Positions 1 through 5,429 of a DNA stretch of 5,429 nt are shown here, one piece after another. The DNA comes from Rhizobacter sp. (lineage in GTDB: Bacteria; Pseudomonadota; Gammaproteobacteria; Burkholderiales; Burkholderiaceae_C), in assembly GCA_025351675.1 (NCBI GenBank), contig JANXVK010000604.1:1-5429 (forward strand), written 5' to 3'. The first letter of the stretch is position 1, and the number at the start of each line of letters is the position of its first letter. Below the pieces are notes generated by a model that had not been told where the DNA came from, ran no database searches, and worked only from the letters and a program-made list of their open reading frames with translations. A program made the position numbers and the translations under genes.

Positions 1-572
1 GGCCGCAGCTCTCGCGGCTGCCGGGCCTGGCGGGCATCACGCTGCTCGCGTCGGGCGCGGTCGCGCTGATCTACAACCCGGTCGCGCTCGCCACGCTTTA
101 CGGCGAGGCCGCCCGCGAAGCGACGCGGGCTGCCCTGCTGGCGCCGAGCACGCAGGCGGCGGTGCCGATCGCGCACGCGCCGGCGGTGGCCGAGGCGCCG
201 CTGGTGATGGTCGTCGACGATTCACTGACGGTACGCCGTGTCACGCAGCGCCTGCTGGTGCGCGAGGGCTACCGCGTCGTGCTGGCGAAGGACGGCCTCG
301 ATGCGCTCGAACGGCTCGCCGAAGCGATTCCCGCGATCGTGCTGTCGGACATCGAGATGCCGCGCATGGACGGTTTCGATCTGGTGCGCAACATGCGTGC
401 CGACGCGCGGCTGCGCGACCTGCCGGTGATCATGATCACGTCGCGGATCGCGCAGAAGCACCGCGAGTACGCGGCCCAGCTCGGCGTCGACCACTACCTC
501 GGCAAGCCGTACTCGGAAGAGGACCTGCTGGCGCTGGTCGCGCGCTACACGCGCAATCGGGTCGACGCTTAG
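1..572 (+). CDS. C-terminal part of a CheA-type hybrid histidine kinase/response regulator, ChpA/PilL-like (5' end outside window)
   Basis: The frame is open from base 3 to the TAG at 570-572 (189 codons), so the gene starts upstream of the window. The first ~35 residues (bases 3-110, including PGLAGITLLASGAVALIYNP) resemble the end of the CheW-like domain that closes CheA kinases. An Ala/Pro-rich linker follows (about 111-200), then a complete receiver domain (about 201-560). Receiver residues visible are the acidic pair in MVVDDS, the phospho-acceptor Asp in LSDIEMPRMDG (348-350), the Thr of MITSR and the Lys of LGKPY (504-506), so it should be phosphorylatable. CheW-like plus C-terminal receiver is the architecture of ChpA/PilL, the kinase of the Pil-Chp system that controls twitching motility through type IV pili. 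The GTG at 162 would leave only a lone receiver, but the upstream CheW-like coding argues against it as the start. The ChpA/PilL assignment rests on domain order and the receiver sequence, because the Hpt and kinase domains are not visible. Confidence 0.85.
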   Translation, partial: PQLSRLPGLAGITLLASGAVALIYNPVALATLYGEAAREATRAALLAPSTQAAVPIAHAPAVAEAPLVMVVDDSLTVRRVTQRLLVREGYRVVLAKDGLDALERLAEAIPAIVLSDIEMPRMDGFDLVRNMRADARLRDLPVIMITSRIAQKHREYAAQLGVDHYLGKPYSEEDLLALVARYTRNRVDA

Positions 573-2029
573 GCTTGGGCTTTCACGACCGCGAAGCGTT
601 CGAGCGTCAGCTTGCGCGCTGCGTCGTGGTCGACGATGGGCGGCGGGTAGTCGCGGCCGAGCGTGATGCCGGCGGCGAGCAGGTCGGCCGGCTTTGCGAG
701 CCAAGGTGCATGGATCAGCTTGTCGGGCAGTGCCGCCAGCTGCGTCAGGTAGCGGCGGATGAACTTGCCCGCCGGGTCGAATTTCTCGCTCTGCGTGATC
801 GGATTGAAGATGCGGAAGTACGGTTGCGCGTCGCAGCCGGTCGATGCCGCCCACTGCCAGCCGCCGTTGTTCGCGGCCAAGTCGAAATCGTTCAGATGGG
901 TCGCGAAATAGGCTTCGCCGCGGCGCCAGTCGAGCCCCAGATCTTTCGTCAGGAAGCTCGCGACGACCATGCGCAGCCGGTTGTGCATGTAGCCGGTCTG
1001 GTTGATCTGCGCCATCGCCGCGTCGACCAGCGGGTAGCCGGTGCGGCCTTCGCACCAAGCCGCGAACAGTTCATCGGCGTCGGCGCCTTCTTTCCAGCGG
1101 ATCCTGTCGTACTCGGGCTTGAAACTCGCACCGACGACGTGCGGGTGGTGGTGCAGGATCTGGTGGTAGAAGTCGCGCCAGATCAGCTCCGAGAGCCACA
1201 CCGCGGCGCCGGGCGAGCTCGTTTGCTCGATGCGCGCGCAGGCCGCGGCCGCGAGTTCGCGGATCGACACGGTGCCAAAGCGCAGATGCACCGACAGGTA
1301 GCTCGGGCCCTTGATCGCGGGAAAGTTGCGCGCTTCGCCGTAACTGTCGATGCGCGCCAAAAAGTCGGCGAGCAAGGTTTTCGCGCCGCTGCTGCCGGTC
1401 GGGATCTCCAAAGCATGCAGGTTGCTGCGCTCGAAGCCGAGCGACGCCAGCGATCGCAACGCGGTCGAAACGCCGGCCGGCGGCGCGGCGAGGCTCGCCG
1501 CGTGGCGTTCGACCGGGTACGCCTTGACGAAGAACGGCTCCAGCTTCTTCAGCCAGGCGTTCTTGTACGGCGTGAACACGGTGTACGGCGTGCCGCCTTG
1601 GGTCAGCACTTCGCTGCGCTCGAACACGACGTGGTCCTTGCCGGTGTGCAGCGCGACGCCCGCGGTCGCGAGCGCGGCGCGCACGGCCGCTTCGCGCGCG
1701 AGCGCATCGGGCTCGTCGTCGTGGTTCGTGTAGACGGCCTGCACGCCGAGCTCGCCGGCAAGGCGGACGACTTCGTCGAGCGCGGGGCCGTGGCGCACCA
1801 GCAGCCGGCCGCCGAACTCGCGCAGCCGCGCGTCGAGTTCGGCCACGCTGTCGTGGATGAACTCGACCCGCCGGTCGGCCCGCGGCAACGGGTCGAGGAT
1901 GTCGGTGTCGAACACGAACACGCACCACACCTGCTCGGCGGCGCGCAGCGCGTGGTACAGCGCCGCGTGGTCATGTGCGCGCAGGTCGCGTCGAAACCAG
2001 ACCAGCGCACGTTTCAAAGTCCTTTGCAT
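569..2029 (-). CDS. phrB: Deoxyribodipyrimidine photolyase, class I CPD photolyase (PhrB)
   Basis: The 486-residue product is close to the usual 450-500 of the family. It is a cytoplasmic flavoprotein that uses blue/near-UV light to split cyclobutane pyrimidine dimers in DNA. The N-terminal antenna domain begins ALVWFRRDLRAHDH (residues 8-21). The C-terminal FAD domain contains ELIWRDFY (281-288), GYPLVDAAM (331-339), TGYMHNRLRM (345-354) and NNGGWQWAASTG (387-398). By eye against E. coli Phr, the electron-transfer tryptophans correspond to W312, W368 and W391, the flavin-contacting Asn to N387, and the dimer-recognition Glu/Trp to E281/W284. All are present, which favours a true photolyase over a cryptochrome. 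The antenna cofactor (MTHF or 8-HDF) cannot be told. The ATG at 2029 fits the family N-terminus; only a weak GAGG lies 13 bases upstream. Its TAA interlocks with the stop of the convergent kinase gene, and it is divergent from yqgE. Confidence 0.96.
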   Translation of the reverse strand: MQRTLKRALVWFRRDLRAHDHAALYHALRAAEQVWCVFVFDTDILDPLPRADRRVEFIHDSVAELDARLREFGGRLLVRHGPALDEVVRLAGELGVQAVYTNHDDEPDALAREAAVRAALATAGVALHTGKDHVVFERSEVLTQGGTPYTVFTPYKNAWLKKLEPFFVKAYPVERHAASLAAPPAGVSTALRSLASLGFERSNLHALEIPTGSSGAKTLLADFLARIDSYGEARNFPAIKGPSYLSVHLRFGTVSIRELAAAACARIEQTSSPGAAVWLSELIWRDFYHQILHHHPHVVGASFKPEYDRIRWKEGADADELFAAWCEGRTGYPLVDAAMAQINQTGYMHNRLRMVVASFLTKDLGLDWRRGEAYFATHLNDFDLAANNGGWQWAASTGCDAQPYFRIFNPITQSEKFDPAGKFIRRYLTQLAALPDKLIHAPWLAKPADLLAAGITLGRDYPPPIVDHDAARKLTLERFAVVKAQA

Positions 2030-2063
2030 CGGGCCGAGTCTGCCTCAGGATTAAACTTGCCGC
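2030..2063. promoter_or_regulatory. 34-bp divergent intergenic region, possible shared promoter core (tentative)
   Basis: This is the only gap between the divergent start codons of phrB (2029) and yqgE (2064). Its AT-rich core at 2050-2057 reads TTTAAT on the minus strand (5 of 6 to TATAAT) and TAAACT on the plus strand (4 of 6), so one core could serve both directions. A TTGACC on the minus strand (2083-2078) matches the -35 consensus at 5 of 6 but lies 22 bases from the -10-like site, which is too far for a standard sigma-70 promoter. No good -35 is seen for the plus strand. The real promoters may instead lie inside the neighbouring coding sequences. Confidence 0.25.
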
Positions 2064-2651
2064 ATGGCACGCGCACTGGTCAACTTCACCAACCAGTTCC
2101 TGATCGCGATGCCCAGCATGCGCGAGGGCGCGTTCGGTGGCACCGTGATCTACATGTGCGAGCACAACGACAACGGTGCGCTCGGGCTGGTGATCAACAA
2201 GCCGATCGACATCAATCTGAAGAACCTGTTCGAGAAGGTCGAACTCTCGCTCGACCGCGAAGACTTGGCCGACGTGCCGGTCTACTTCGGCGGCCCGGTG
2301 CAGACCGAGCGCGGCTTCGTGCTGCACGAGCGCCTGGGCGGCAGCGAAGGCGAGGGTGGGCACTACAACTCGTCGCTGCAGATCCTCGGCGGGCTCGAGA
2401 TGACGACCAGCAAGGATGTGCTGGAGGCGCTCTCGAGCGGCGCCGGCCCGAAGAAGATCCTGATCACGCTGGGCTACAGCGGCTGGGGCGCCGGCCAACT
2501 CGAGGACGAGATGGGCCGCAACAGCTGGATCAATGTCGGTGCCGAGCCCGGCATCATCTTCGACACGCCGGTCGAGCAGCGCTACGACAAGGCCTTGTCG
2601 CTGCTGGGGATCGACGCGAACATGTTGAGCGGGGAGGCGGGGCACGCATGA
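2064..2651 (+). CDS. yqgE: YqgE/AlgH family protein (UPF0301/DUF179)
   Basis: The 195-residue product is slightly longer than E. coli YqgE and aligns with it from NFTNQFLIAMP (residues 7-17) to the terminal AGHA. Family signatures are CEHNDNGALGLVINKP (32-47), GGPVQTERGFVLH (76-88) and LGYSGWGAGQLEDEM (136-150), with NSWI at 153-156. The molecular function of the family is not settled; in Pseudomonas the homologue AlgH was linked genetically to alginate production. No signal peptide or membrane segment is apparent, so it should be cytoplasmic. The ATG at 2064 fits the family start; the nearest purine motif, CAGGA at 2046-2050, is 13 bases away and too distant to be a normal Shine-Dalgarno. 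It heads the cluster and its TGA overlaps the ruvX ATG, repeating the widespread bacterial yqgE-ruvX pairing. Confidence 0.95.
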   Translation: MARALVNFTNQFLIAMPSMREGAFGGTVIYMCEHNDNGALGLVINKPIDINLKNLFEKVELSLDREDLADVPVYFGGPVQTERGFVLHERLGGSEGEGGHYNSSLQILGGLEMTTSKDVLEALSSGAGPKKILITLGYSGWGAGQLEDEMGRNSWINVGAEPGIIFDTPVEQRYDKALSLLGIDANMLSGEAGHA

Positions 2652-3072
2652 GCGCGTCTTCGGCCCCGACCCGTTCTACCTCACCGCTTTCGTTTCTGGC
2701 TTTCGACTTCGGCACCAAGCGTGTCGGCGTTGCCACCGGCAACACGTTGACTCGCAGCGCACAGCCGTTGCGCACGATCGCGGCCGAGGGCGAGGCACGC
2801 TTCGACGCGATCGGCAAGCTGATCGAAGAGTGGCAGCCGCACGCACTGGTCGTCGGCGTGCCGTTCCACCCCGACGGCGCGCCGCACGACAATACCGAGC
2901 GTGCGCGGCGCTTCGGCCGGCAACTGCACGGCCGTTTCAAGCTGGTGGTGTACGAGGTCGACGAGCGGTATACGACAACCGAAGCGACGACCGAGGCCGC
3001 GGCCGGCGGCGCGCGCGACCTCGATGCGGCCTCGGCCGCGATCATCCTGAATCAATTCTTGAGTGCCCTCGA

Positions 3073-3076
<4 letters not shown>
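2648..3076 (+). CDS. ruvX: Putative pre-16S rRNA nuclease / Holliday junction resolvase-like protein RuvX (YqgF)
   Basis: The product has 142 residues with an RNase H-like fold. YqgF proteins are implicated in 5' maturation of 16S rRNA, and the family was first predicted to be a Holliday junction resolvase. The acidic active-site positions are visible: D20 in LAFDFGTKRVGVA (17-29), E106 in VDERYTT (104-110) and D126 in DLDAASAAIIL (124-134). VVGVP (68-72) and HGRF (94-97) also match E. coli YqgF. The segment before the last Asp is a few residues shorter than in E. coli, without touching catalytic positions. The first ~14 residues are a Ser/Thr-rich extension before the core. The ATG at 2648 overlaps the yqgE stop (ATGA), with GGGGAGG at 2631-2637 upstream. 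Its own TGA overlaps the pyrR start, so coupled translation is likely on both sides. Confidence 0.95.
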
Positions 3077-3575
<499 letters not shown>

Positions 3576-3579
<4 letters not shown>

Positions 3580-3662
3580 GCCCCCACGTTTGCGGCTTCG
3601 CCGCTGCACTGCCCCCCAAGGGGGCTGCCGCCCCCCTTGGGGCGGCCCGGCGGGAGGCGTGA
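3576..3662 (+). CDS. Small 28-codon ORF bridging pyrR and pyrB (candidate leader peptide)
   Basis: The ATG at 3576 overlaps the pyrR TGA (ATGA) and the TGA at 3660-3662 overlaps the pyrB ATG (TGATG), so the frame fills the gap exactly. It follows the AAGGAGG at 3562-3568 at ideal spacing. The peptide begins [16 protein letters not shown] and ends in RREA. It is Ala/Pro/Gly-rich and low in complexity because it runs through a GC-rich hairpin repeat; I recognise no family. The last codons contain the GGGAGG that can serve pyrB. Two readings are possible: a translated leader that keeps ribosomes moving from pyrR to pyrB and melts the hairpins, or a fortuitous frame left when a repeat entered an ancestral pyrR/pyrB overlap. 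What is seen is the strong start signal and double overlap; function is inferred. Confidence 0.45.
3592..3646 (+). other. Competing RNA hairpins upstream of the pyrB start
   Basis: Three simple stem-loops are visible in tandem: GCGGC/GCCGC at 3592-3596 and 3600-3604 (5 bp, 3-nt loop); GCCCCC/GGGGGC at 3611-3616 and 3620-3625 (6 bp, loop CAA); and GCCGCCCC/GGGGCGGC at 3627-3634 and 3639-3646 (8 bp, loop CCTT). The last two are mutually exclusive with a perfect 11-bp stem pairing 3614-3624 with 3632-3642 across a 7-nt loop. No T-tract follows, so this is not an intrinsic terminator. The structure ends 5 bases before the GGGAGG at 3652-3657, close enough to hinder ribosome entry at pyrB unless a translating ribosome opens it. 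Confidence 0.55.
3652..3657 (+). promoter_or_regulatory. Shine-Dalgarno for pyrB, inside the end of the small ORF
   Basis: GGGAGG lies 4 bases before the ATG at 3662. That spacing is short for a normal site, but adequate if a ribosome finishing the small ORF at 3660-3662 restarts on the overlapping ATG. It supports 3662 as the pyrB start over the in-frame TTG at 3590, which has no such site and would add 24 repeat-encoded residues. Confidence 0.6.
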
Positions 3663-4624
3663 TGCTGTCCCGACGCAACCCGCAACTCAACGCGCACGGC
3701 GAGCTGATCCACCTGCTGTCGATCGAGGGCCTGCCGCGGCCGGTGCTGCACCACATCCTCGACACCGCCGGCACCTTTTTGAGCGTCAACGACCGCGAGG
3801 TCAAGAAGGTGCCGCTGCTGCGGGGGAAAAGCGTGTTCAACCTGTTCTTCGAGAACAGCACGCGCACCCGCACCACCTTCGAGATCGCCGCCAAGCGCCT
3901 CAGCGCCGACGTGATCAACCTCGACATCGCGCGCTCATCGGCCGCCAAGGGCGAGAGCCTGCTCGACACGATCGCGAACCTCTCGGCGATGCACGCCGAC
4001 ATGTTCGTCGTGCGCCACGGCGAGAGCGGCGCGCCTTACCTGATCGCGCAGCACTGCGCGCCGCACGTGCATGTCGTGAACGCCGGTGACGGCCGGCACC
4101 AGCACCCGACGCAGGGGCTGCTCGACATGTACACGATCCGCCACTACAAGCAGGACTTCACCAAGCTCACGGTCGCGATCGTCGGCGACATCGTGCACTC
4201 TCGCGTCGCGCGCTCCGACATCCACGCGCTGACCACGCTCGGTGTGCCCGAGATTCGCGCGGTCGGCCCGAAGACGCTGGTGCCGGGCGACCTCGCCGCG
4301 ATGGGCGTGCGCGTCTGCCACGACATGAAGGAAGGCATCGCGGGCGCCGACGTGATCATCATGCTGCGCCTGCAGAACGAACGCATGAGCGGCGCGATGC
4401 TGCCGAGCGCGGCCGAGTTCTTCAAGAGCTACGGGCTGACCCAGGAGAAGCTCGCGCTCGCCAAGCCGGACGCGATCGTGATGCATCCCGGGCCGATCAA
4501 CCGCGGCGTCGAGATCGACTCCGAGGTGGCCGACGGCGCGCAGAGCGTGATCCTGCCGCAGGTGACCTTCGGCATCGCGGTGCGCATGGCGGTGATGTCG
4601 ATCATCGCGGGGAACAACGCATGA
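3662..4624 (+). CDS. pyrB: Aspartate carbamoyltransferase catalytic subunit (PyrB)
   Basis: The product has 320 residues, within the usual 305-335. It catalyses carbamoyl phosphate + L-aspartate to N-carbamoyl-aspartate, the first committed step of UMP synthesis, in the cytoplasm. The carbamoyl phosphate site [13 protein letters not shown] (62-74), the loop SSAAKGES (92-99, with K96 matching the catalytic Lys84 of E. coli), HQHPTQ (146-151, with H148), HSRVARS (179-185), the aspartate-binding LRLQNER (235-241) and HPGPINRG (275-282) are all present, so it should be active. No regulatory PyrI is encoded in the visible part; the downstream PyrC-like protein suggests a class A (PyrB-PyrC') holoenzyme. 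Start choice: the ATG at 3662 has a GGGAGG upstream and gives the expected N-terminus; GTG at 3659 is a near-equivalent alternative. Its TGA overlaps the next ATG (ATGA). Confidence 0.97.
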   Translation: MLSRRNPQLNAHGELIHLLSIEGLPRPVLHHILDTAGTFLSVNDREVKKVPLLRGKSVFNLFFENSTRTRTTFEIAAKRLSADVINLDIARSSAAKGESLLDTIANLSAMHADMFVVRHGESGAPYLIAQHCAPHVHVVNAGDGRHQHPTQGLLDMYTIRHYKQDFTKLTVAIVGDIVHSRVARSDIHALTTLGVPEIRAVGPKTLVPGDLAAMGVRVCHDMKEGIAGADVIIMLRLQNERMSGAMLPSAAEFFKSYGLTQEKLALAKPDAIVMHPGPINRGVEIDSEVADGAQSVILPQVTFGIAVRMAVMSIIAGNNA

Positions 4625-5429
4625 AGATTCTCGTGAAAGGTGGTCGCCTGCTCGACCCCGCATCGAATCACGACGCGCTCGGCGATCTCGCCATCGCGGC
4701 CGGCCGCATCGTCGGCCGCGGCAAGGTCAGCCCCGAGTTCGAGGCCGATCGCATCATCGACGCGAGCGGCATGATCGTCGCGCCCGGCCTCGTCGACCTC
4801 GCCGCGCGGCTGCGCGAGCCTGGCCACGAGCACGAAGGCATGCTCGAATCCGAGATGGCCGCGGCGGTCGCCGGCGGCGTCACCAGCCTCGTCTGCCAGC
4901 CCGATACCGATCCGGTGCTCGATCAGCCCGGTCTGGTGCAGATGCTGAAGTTTCGCGCCCACAACCTGAACCTCGCGCACCTGTACCCGCTCGGTGCGCT
5001 GACCCGCGACCTGAAAGGCGAAGTGCTGACCGCGATGGCCGAGCTGACCGACGCCGGCTGCGTCGGTTTCTCGCAAGCCGGAGTGGCGTTGAAAGACACC
5101 CTCGTGCTGCACCGCGCGCTGCAGTACGCCGCGACCTTCGGCTACACGACCTGGCTGCGCCCGAACGACGCGTGGCTCGGCAACGGTGTCGCCGCGAAGG
5201 GCGCGCTGGCGACGCGCATGGGCCTCTCGGGCGTGCCGGTGATCGCCGAGACGATCGCGCTCGCCACCCTCTTCGAGCTGGTGCGCGACACCCGCGCGCG
5301 CGTTCACCTCTGCCGCCTCAGCAGTGCCGCCGGCATCGAGCTGGTGCGCCGCGCCAAGGCGGAGGGCTTGCCGGTGACGTGTGACGTGAGCATCAACTCG
5401 CTGCACCTCACCGACCTCGACATCGGCTA
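4621..5429 (+). CDS. pyrC: PyrC' dihydroorotase-like protein without zinc ligands, structural partner of ATCase (3' end outside window)
   Basis: The ATG overlaps the pyrB stop, with GGGGA at 4609-4613 upstream. The frame stays open to the window end (269 complete codons of an expected ~420-430). The fold matches type I dihydroorotases: [13 protein letters not shown] (1-13), IVAPGLVDL (52-60), LREPG (64-68), CQPDTDPV (92-99) and GLPVTCDV (249-256). The metal site is missing. The HxH that normally follows VDL is A61-A62-R63, the usual HCE-type block is replaced by TWLRPNDAW (177-185), and the His of the HVS block is R232 (RLSSAAG). This is the pattern of the catalytically inactive PyrC' which, in Pseudomonas, assembles with PyrB into the active dodecameric class A ATCase. 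A working dihydroorotase should be encoded elsewhere. Databases often label such proteins dihydroorotase, which would be misleading here. Confidence 0.93.
   Translation, partial: MKILVKGGRLLDPASNHDALGDLAIAAGRIVGRGKVSPEFEADRIIDASGMIVAPGLVDLAARLREPGHEHEGMLESEMAAAVAGGVTSLVCQPDTDPVLDQPGLVQMLKFRAHNLNLAHLYPLGALTRDLKGEVLTAMAELTDAGCVGFSQAGVALKDTLVLHRALQYAATFGYTTWLRPNDAWLGNGVAAKGALATRMGLSGVPVIAETIALATLFELVRDTRARVHLCRLSSAAGIELVRRAKAEGLPVTCDVSINSLHLTDLDIG

Larger units (their letters stand above)
3580..3658 (+). repeat. GC-rich hairpin repeat between pyrR and pyrB, probably a dispersed Burkholderiales intergenic element
   Basis: This stretch differs sharply from the flanking coding sequence. It has C-runs at 3581-3585, 3612-3617 and 3631-3636, G-runs at 3620-3624 and 3639-3642, and nested inverted repeats. 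I recall similar C-run/AAGGGGG/CCTTGGGG-type elements between genes in many Burkholderiales genomes, but copy number cannot be tested from one window. It lies at the only junction of the operon that is not a direct overlap. Exact ends are uncertain; the limits given run from just after the pyrR stop to just before the GTGATG at the pyrB start. The 3' end carries the GGGAGG that may serve pyrB. Confidence 0.6.

Noticed and set aside
162..572. A stand-alone single-domain response regulator starting at GTG 162
   Set aside because: The same frame is open upstream to the window edge and encodes CheW-like sequence typical of CheA kinases, so the receiver is the C-terminal domain of a larger protein.
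2050..2083. Standard sigma-70 promoter for phrB (TTGACC with TTTAAT)
   Set aside because: The two hexamers are individually good, but the 22-base spacing is outside the usual 16-18, so it was kept only as a tentative -10 core.
575..2647. Very long plus-strand open frame running antisense to phrB, through yqgE in another frame, and into ruvX
   Set aside because: Only its last 142 codons (ruvX, from the ATG at 2648) look like protein. The rest is the complement of phrB and an off-frame reading of yqgE, both strongly supported by family motifs. High GC content removes stop codons and lengthens such shadow frames.
3611..3646. Intrinsic transcription terminator between pyrR and pyrB
   Set aside because: The stems are strong, but no T-tract follows; the downstream bases are GC-rich and lead directly into the pyrB ribosome-binding site.
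3590..3661. TTG-initiated N-terminal extension of PyrB (24 extra residues)
   Set aside because: The extra residues are an Arg/Gly/Pro-rich translation of the hairpin repeat. TTG has no ribosome-binding site, and the ATG at 3662 gives the normal ATCase N-terminus with GGGAGG upstream.
3935..5406. Long minus-strand open frames under pyrB and pyrC'
   Set aside because: They are antisense shadows with His/Arg/Ala-rich composition, and they overlap genes with full family motifs on the plus strand.

Overview
The window is high-GC DNA with dense, mostly overlapping genes. Protein similarity to remembered homologues and gene content point to a betaproteobacterium of the order Burkholderiales, most like the Rubrivivax/Leptothrix/Ideonella side. 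The species cannot be fixed from this sequence alone. Both ends are cut inside genes.

Layout. Bases 1-572 (+) are the 3' end of a large CheA-type hybrid histidine kinase (ChpA/PilL-like, type IV pilus chemosensory system), showing the end of its CheW-like domain and a complete C-terminal receiver domain. Convergent to it, with interlocked stop codons, is a class I CPD photolyase gene (phrB, 569-2029, minus). A 34-bp divergent gap (2030-2063) separates phrB from a rightward cluster: yqgE (2064-2651), ruvX/yqgF (2648-3076), pyrR (3073-3579), pyrB (3662-4624) and a pyrC-like gene (4621 to beyond the window). Three junctions (yqgE/ruvX, ruvX/pyrR, pyrB/pyrC') are 4-base ATGA overlaps, which indicates one translationally coupled operon.

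How the genes work together. PyrB is the catalytic chain of aspartate transcarbamoylase. The PyrC-like protein has lost the dihydroorotase zinc-binding histidines and should be the structural, non-catalytic PyrC' partner of a class A ATCase, as known in Pseudomonas. PyrR keeps its PRPP loop but lacks most of the residues with which Bacillus PyrR contacts RNA. YqgE and RuvX share the transcript without an obvious metabolic link to pyrimidines.

The most unusual spot is the pyrR-pyrB junction, the only one in the operon that does not overlap directly. It holds 82 bases of very GC-rich, hairpin-forming sequence that looks like a dispersed intergenic repeat. A 28-codon open frame fills the gap exactly. 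It starts at an ATG that overlaps the pyrR stop (ATGA), behind the best Shine-Dalgarno sequence in the window, and ends at a TGA that overlaps the pyrB ATG (TGATG). The hairpins can fold in two mutually exclusive ways just upstream of the pyrB ribosome-binding site. It may be only a repeat insertion that kept the genes coupled, or a working leader-peptide switch; the sequence alone does not decide. No RNA genes, CRISPR arrays, insertion sequences or intrinsic terminators with a T-tract were seen.
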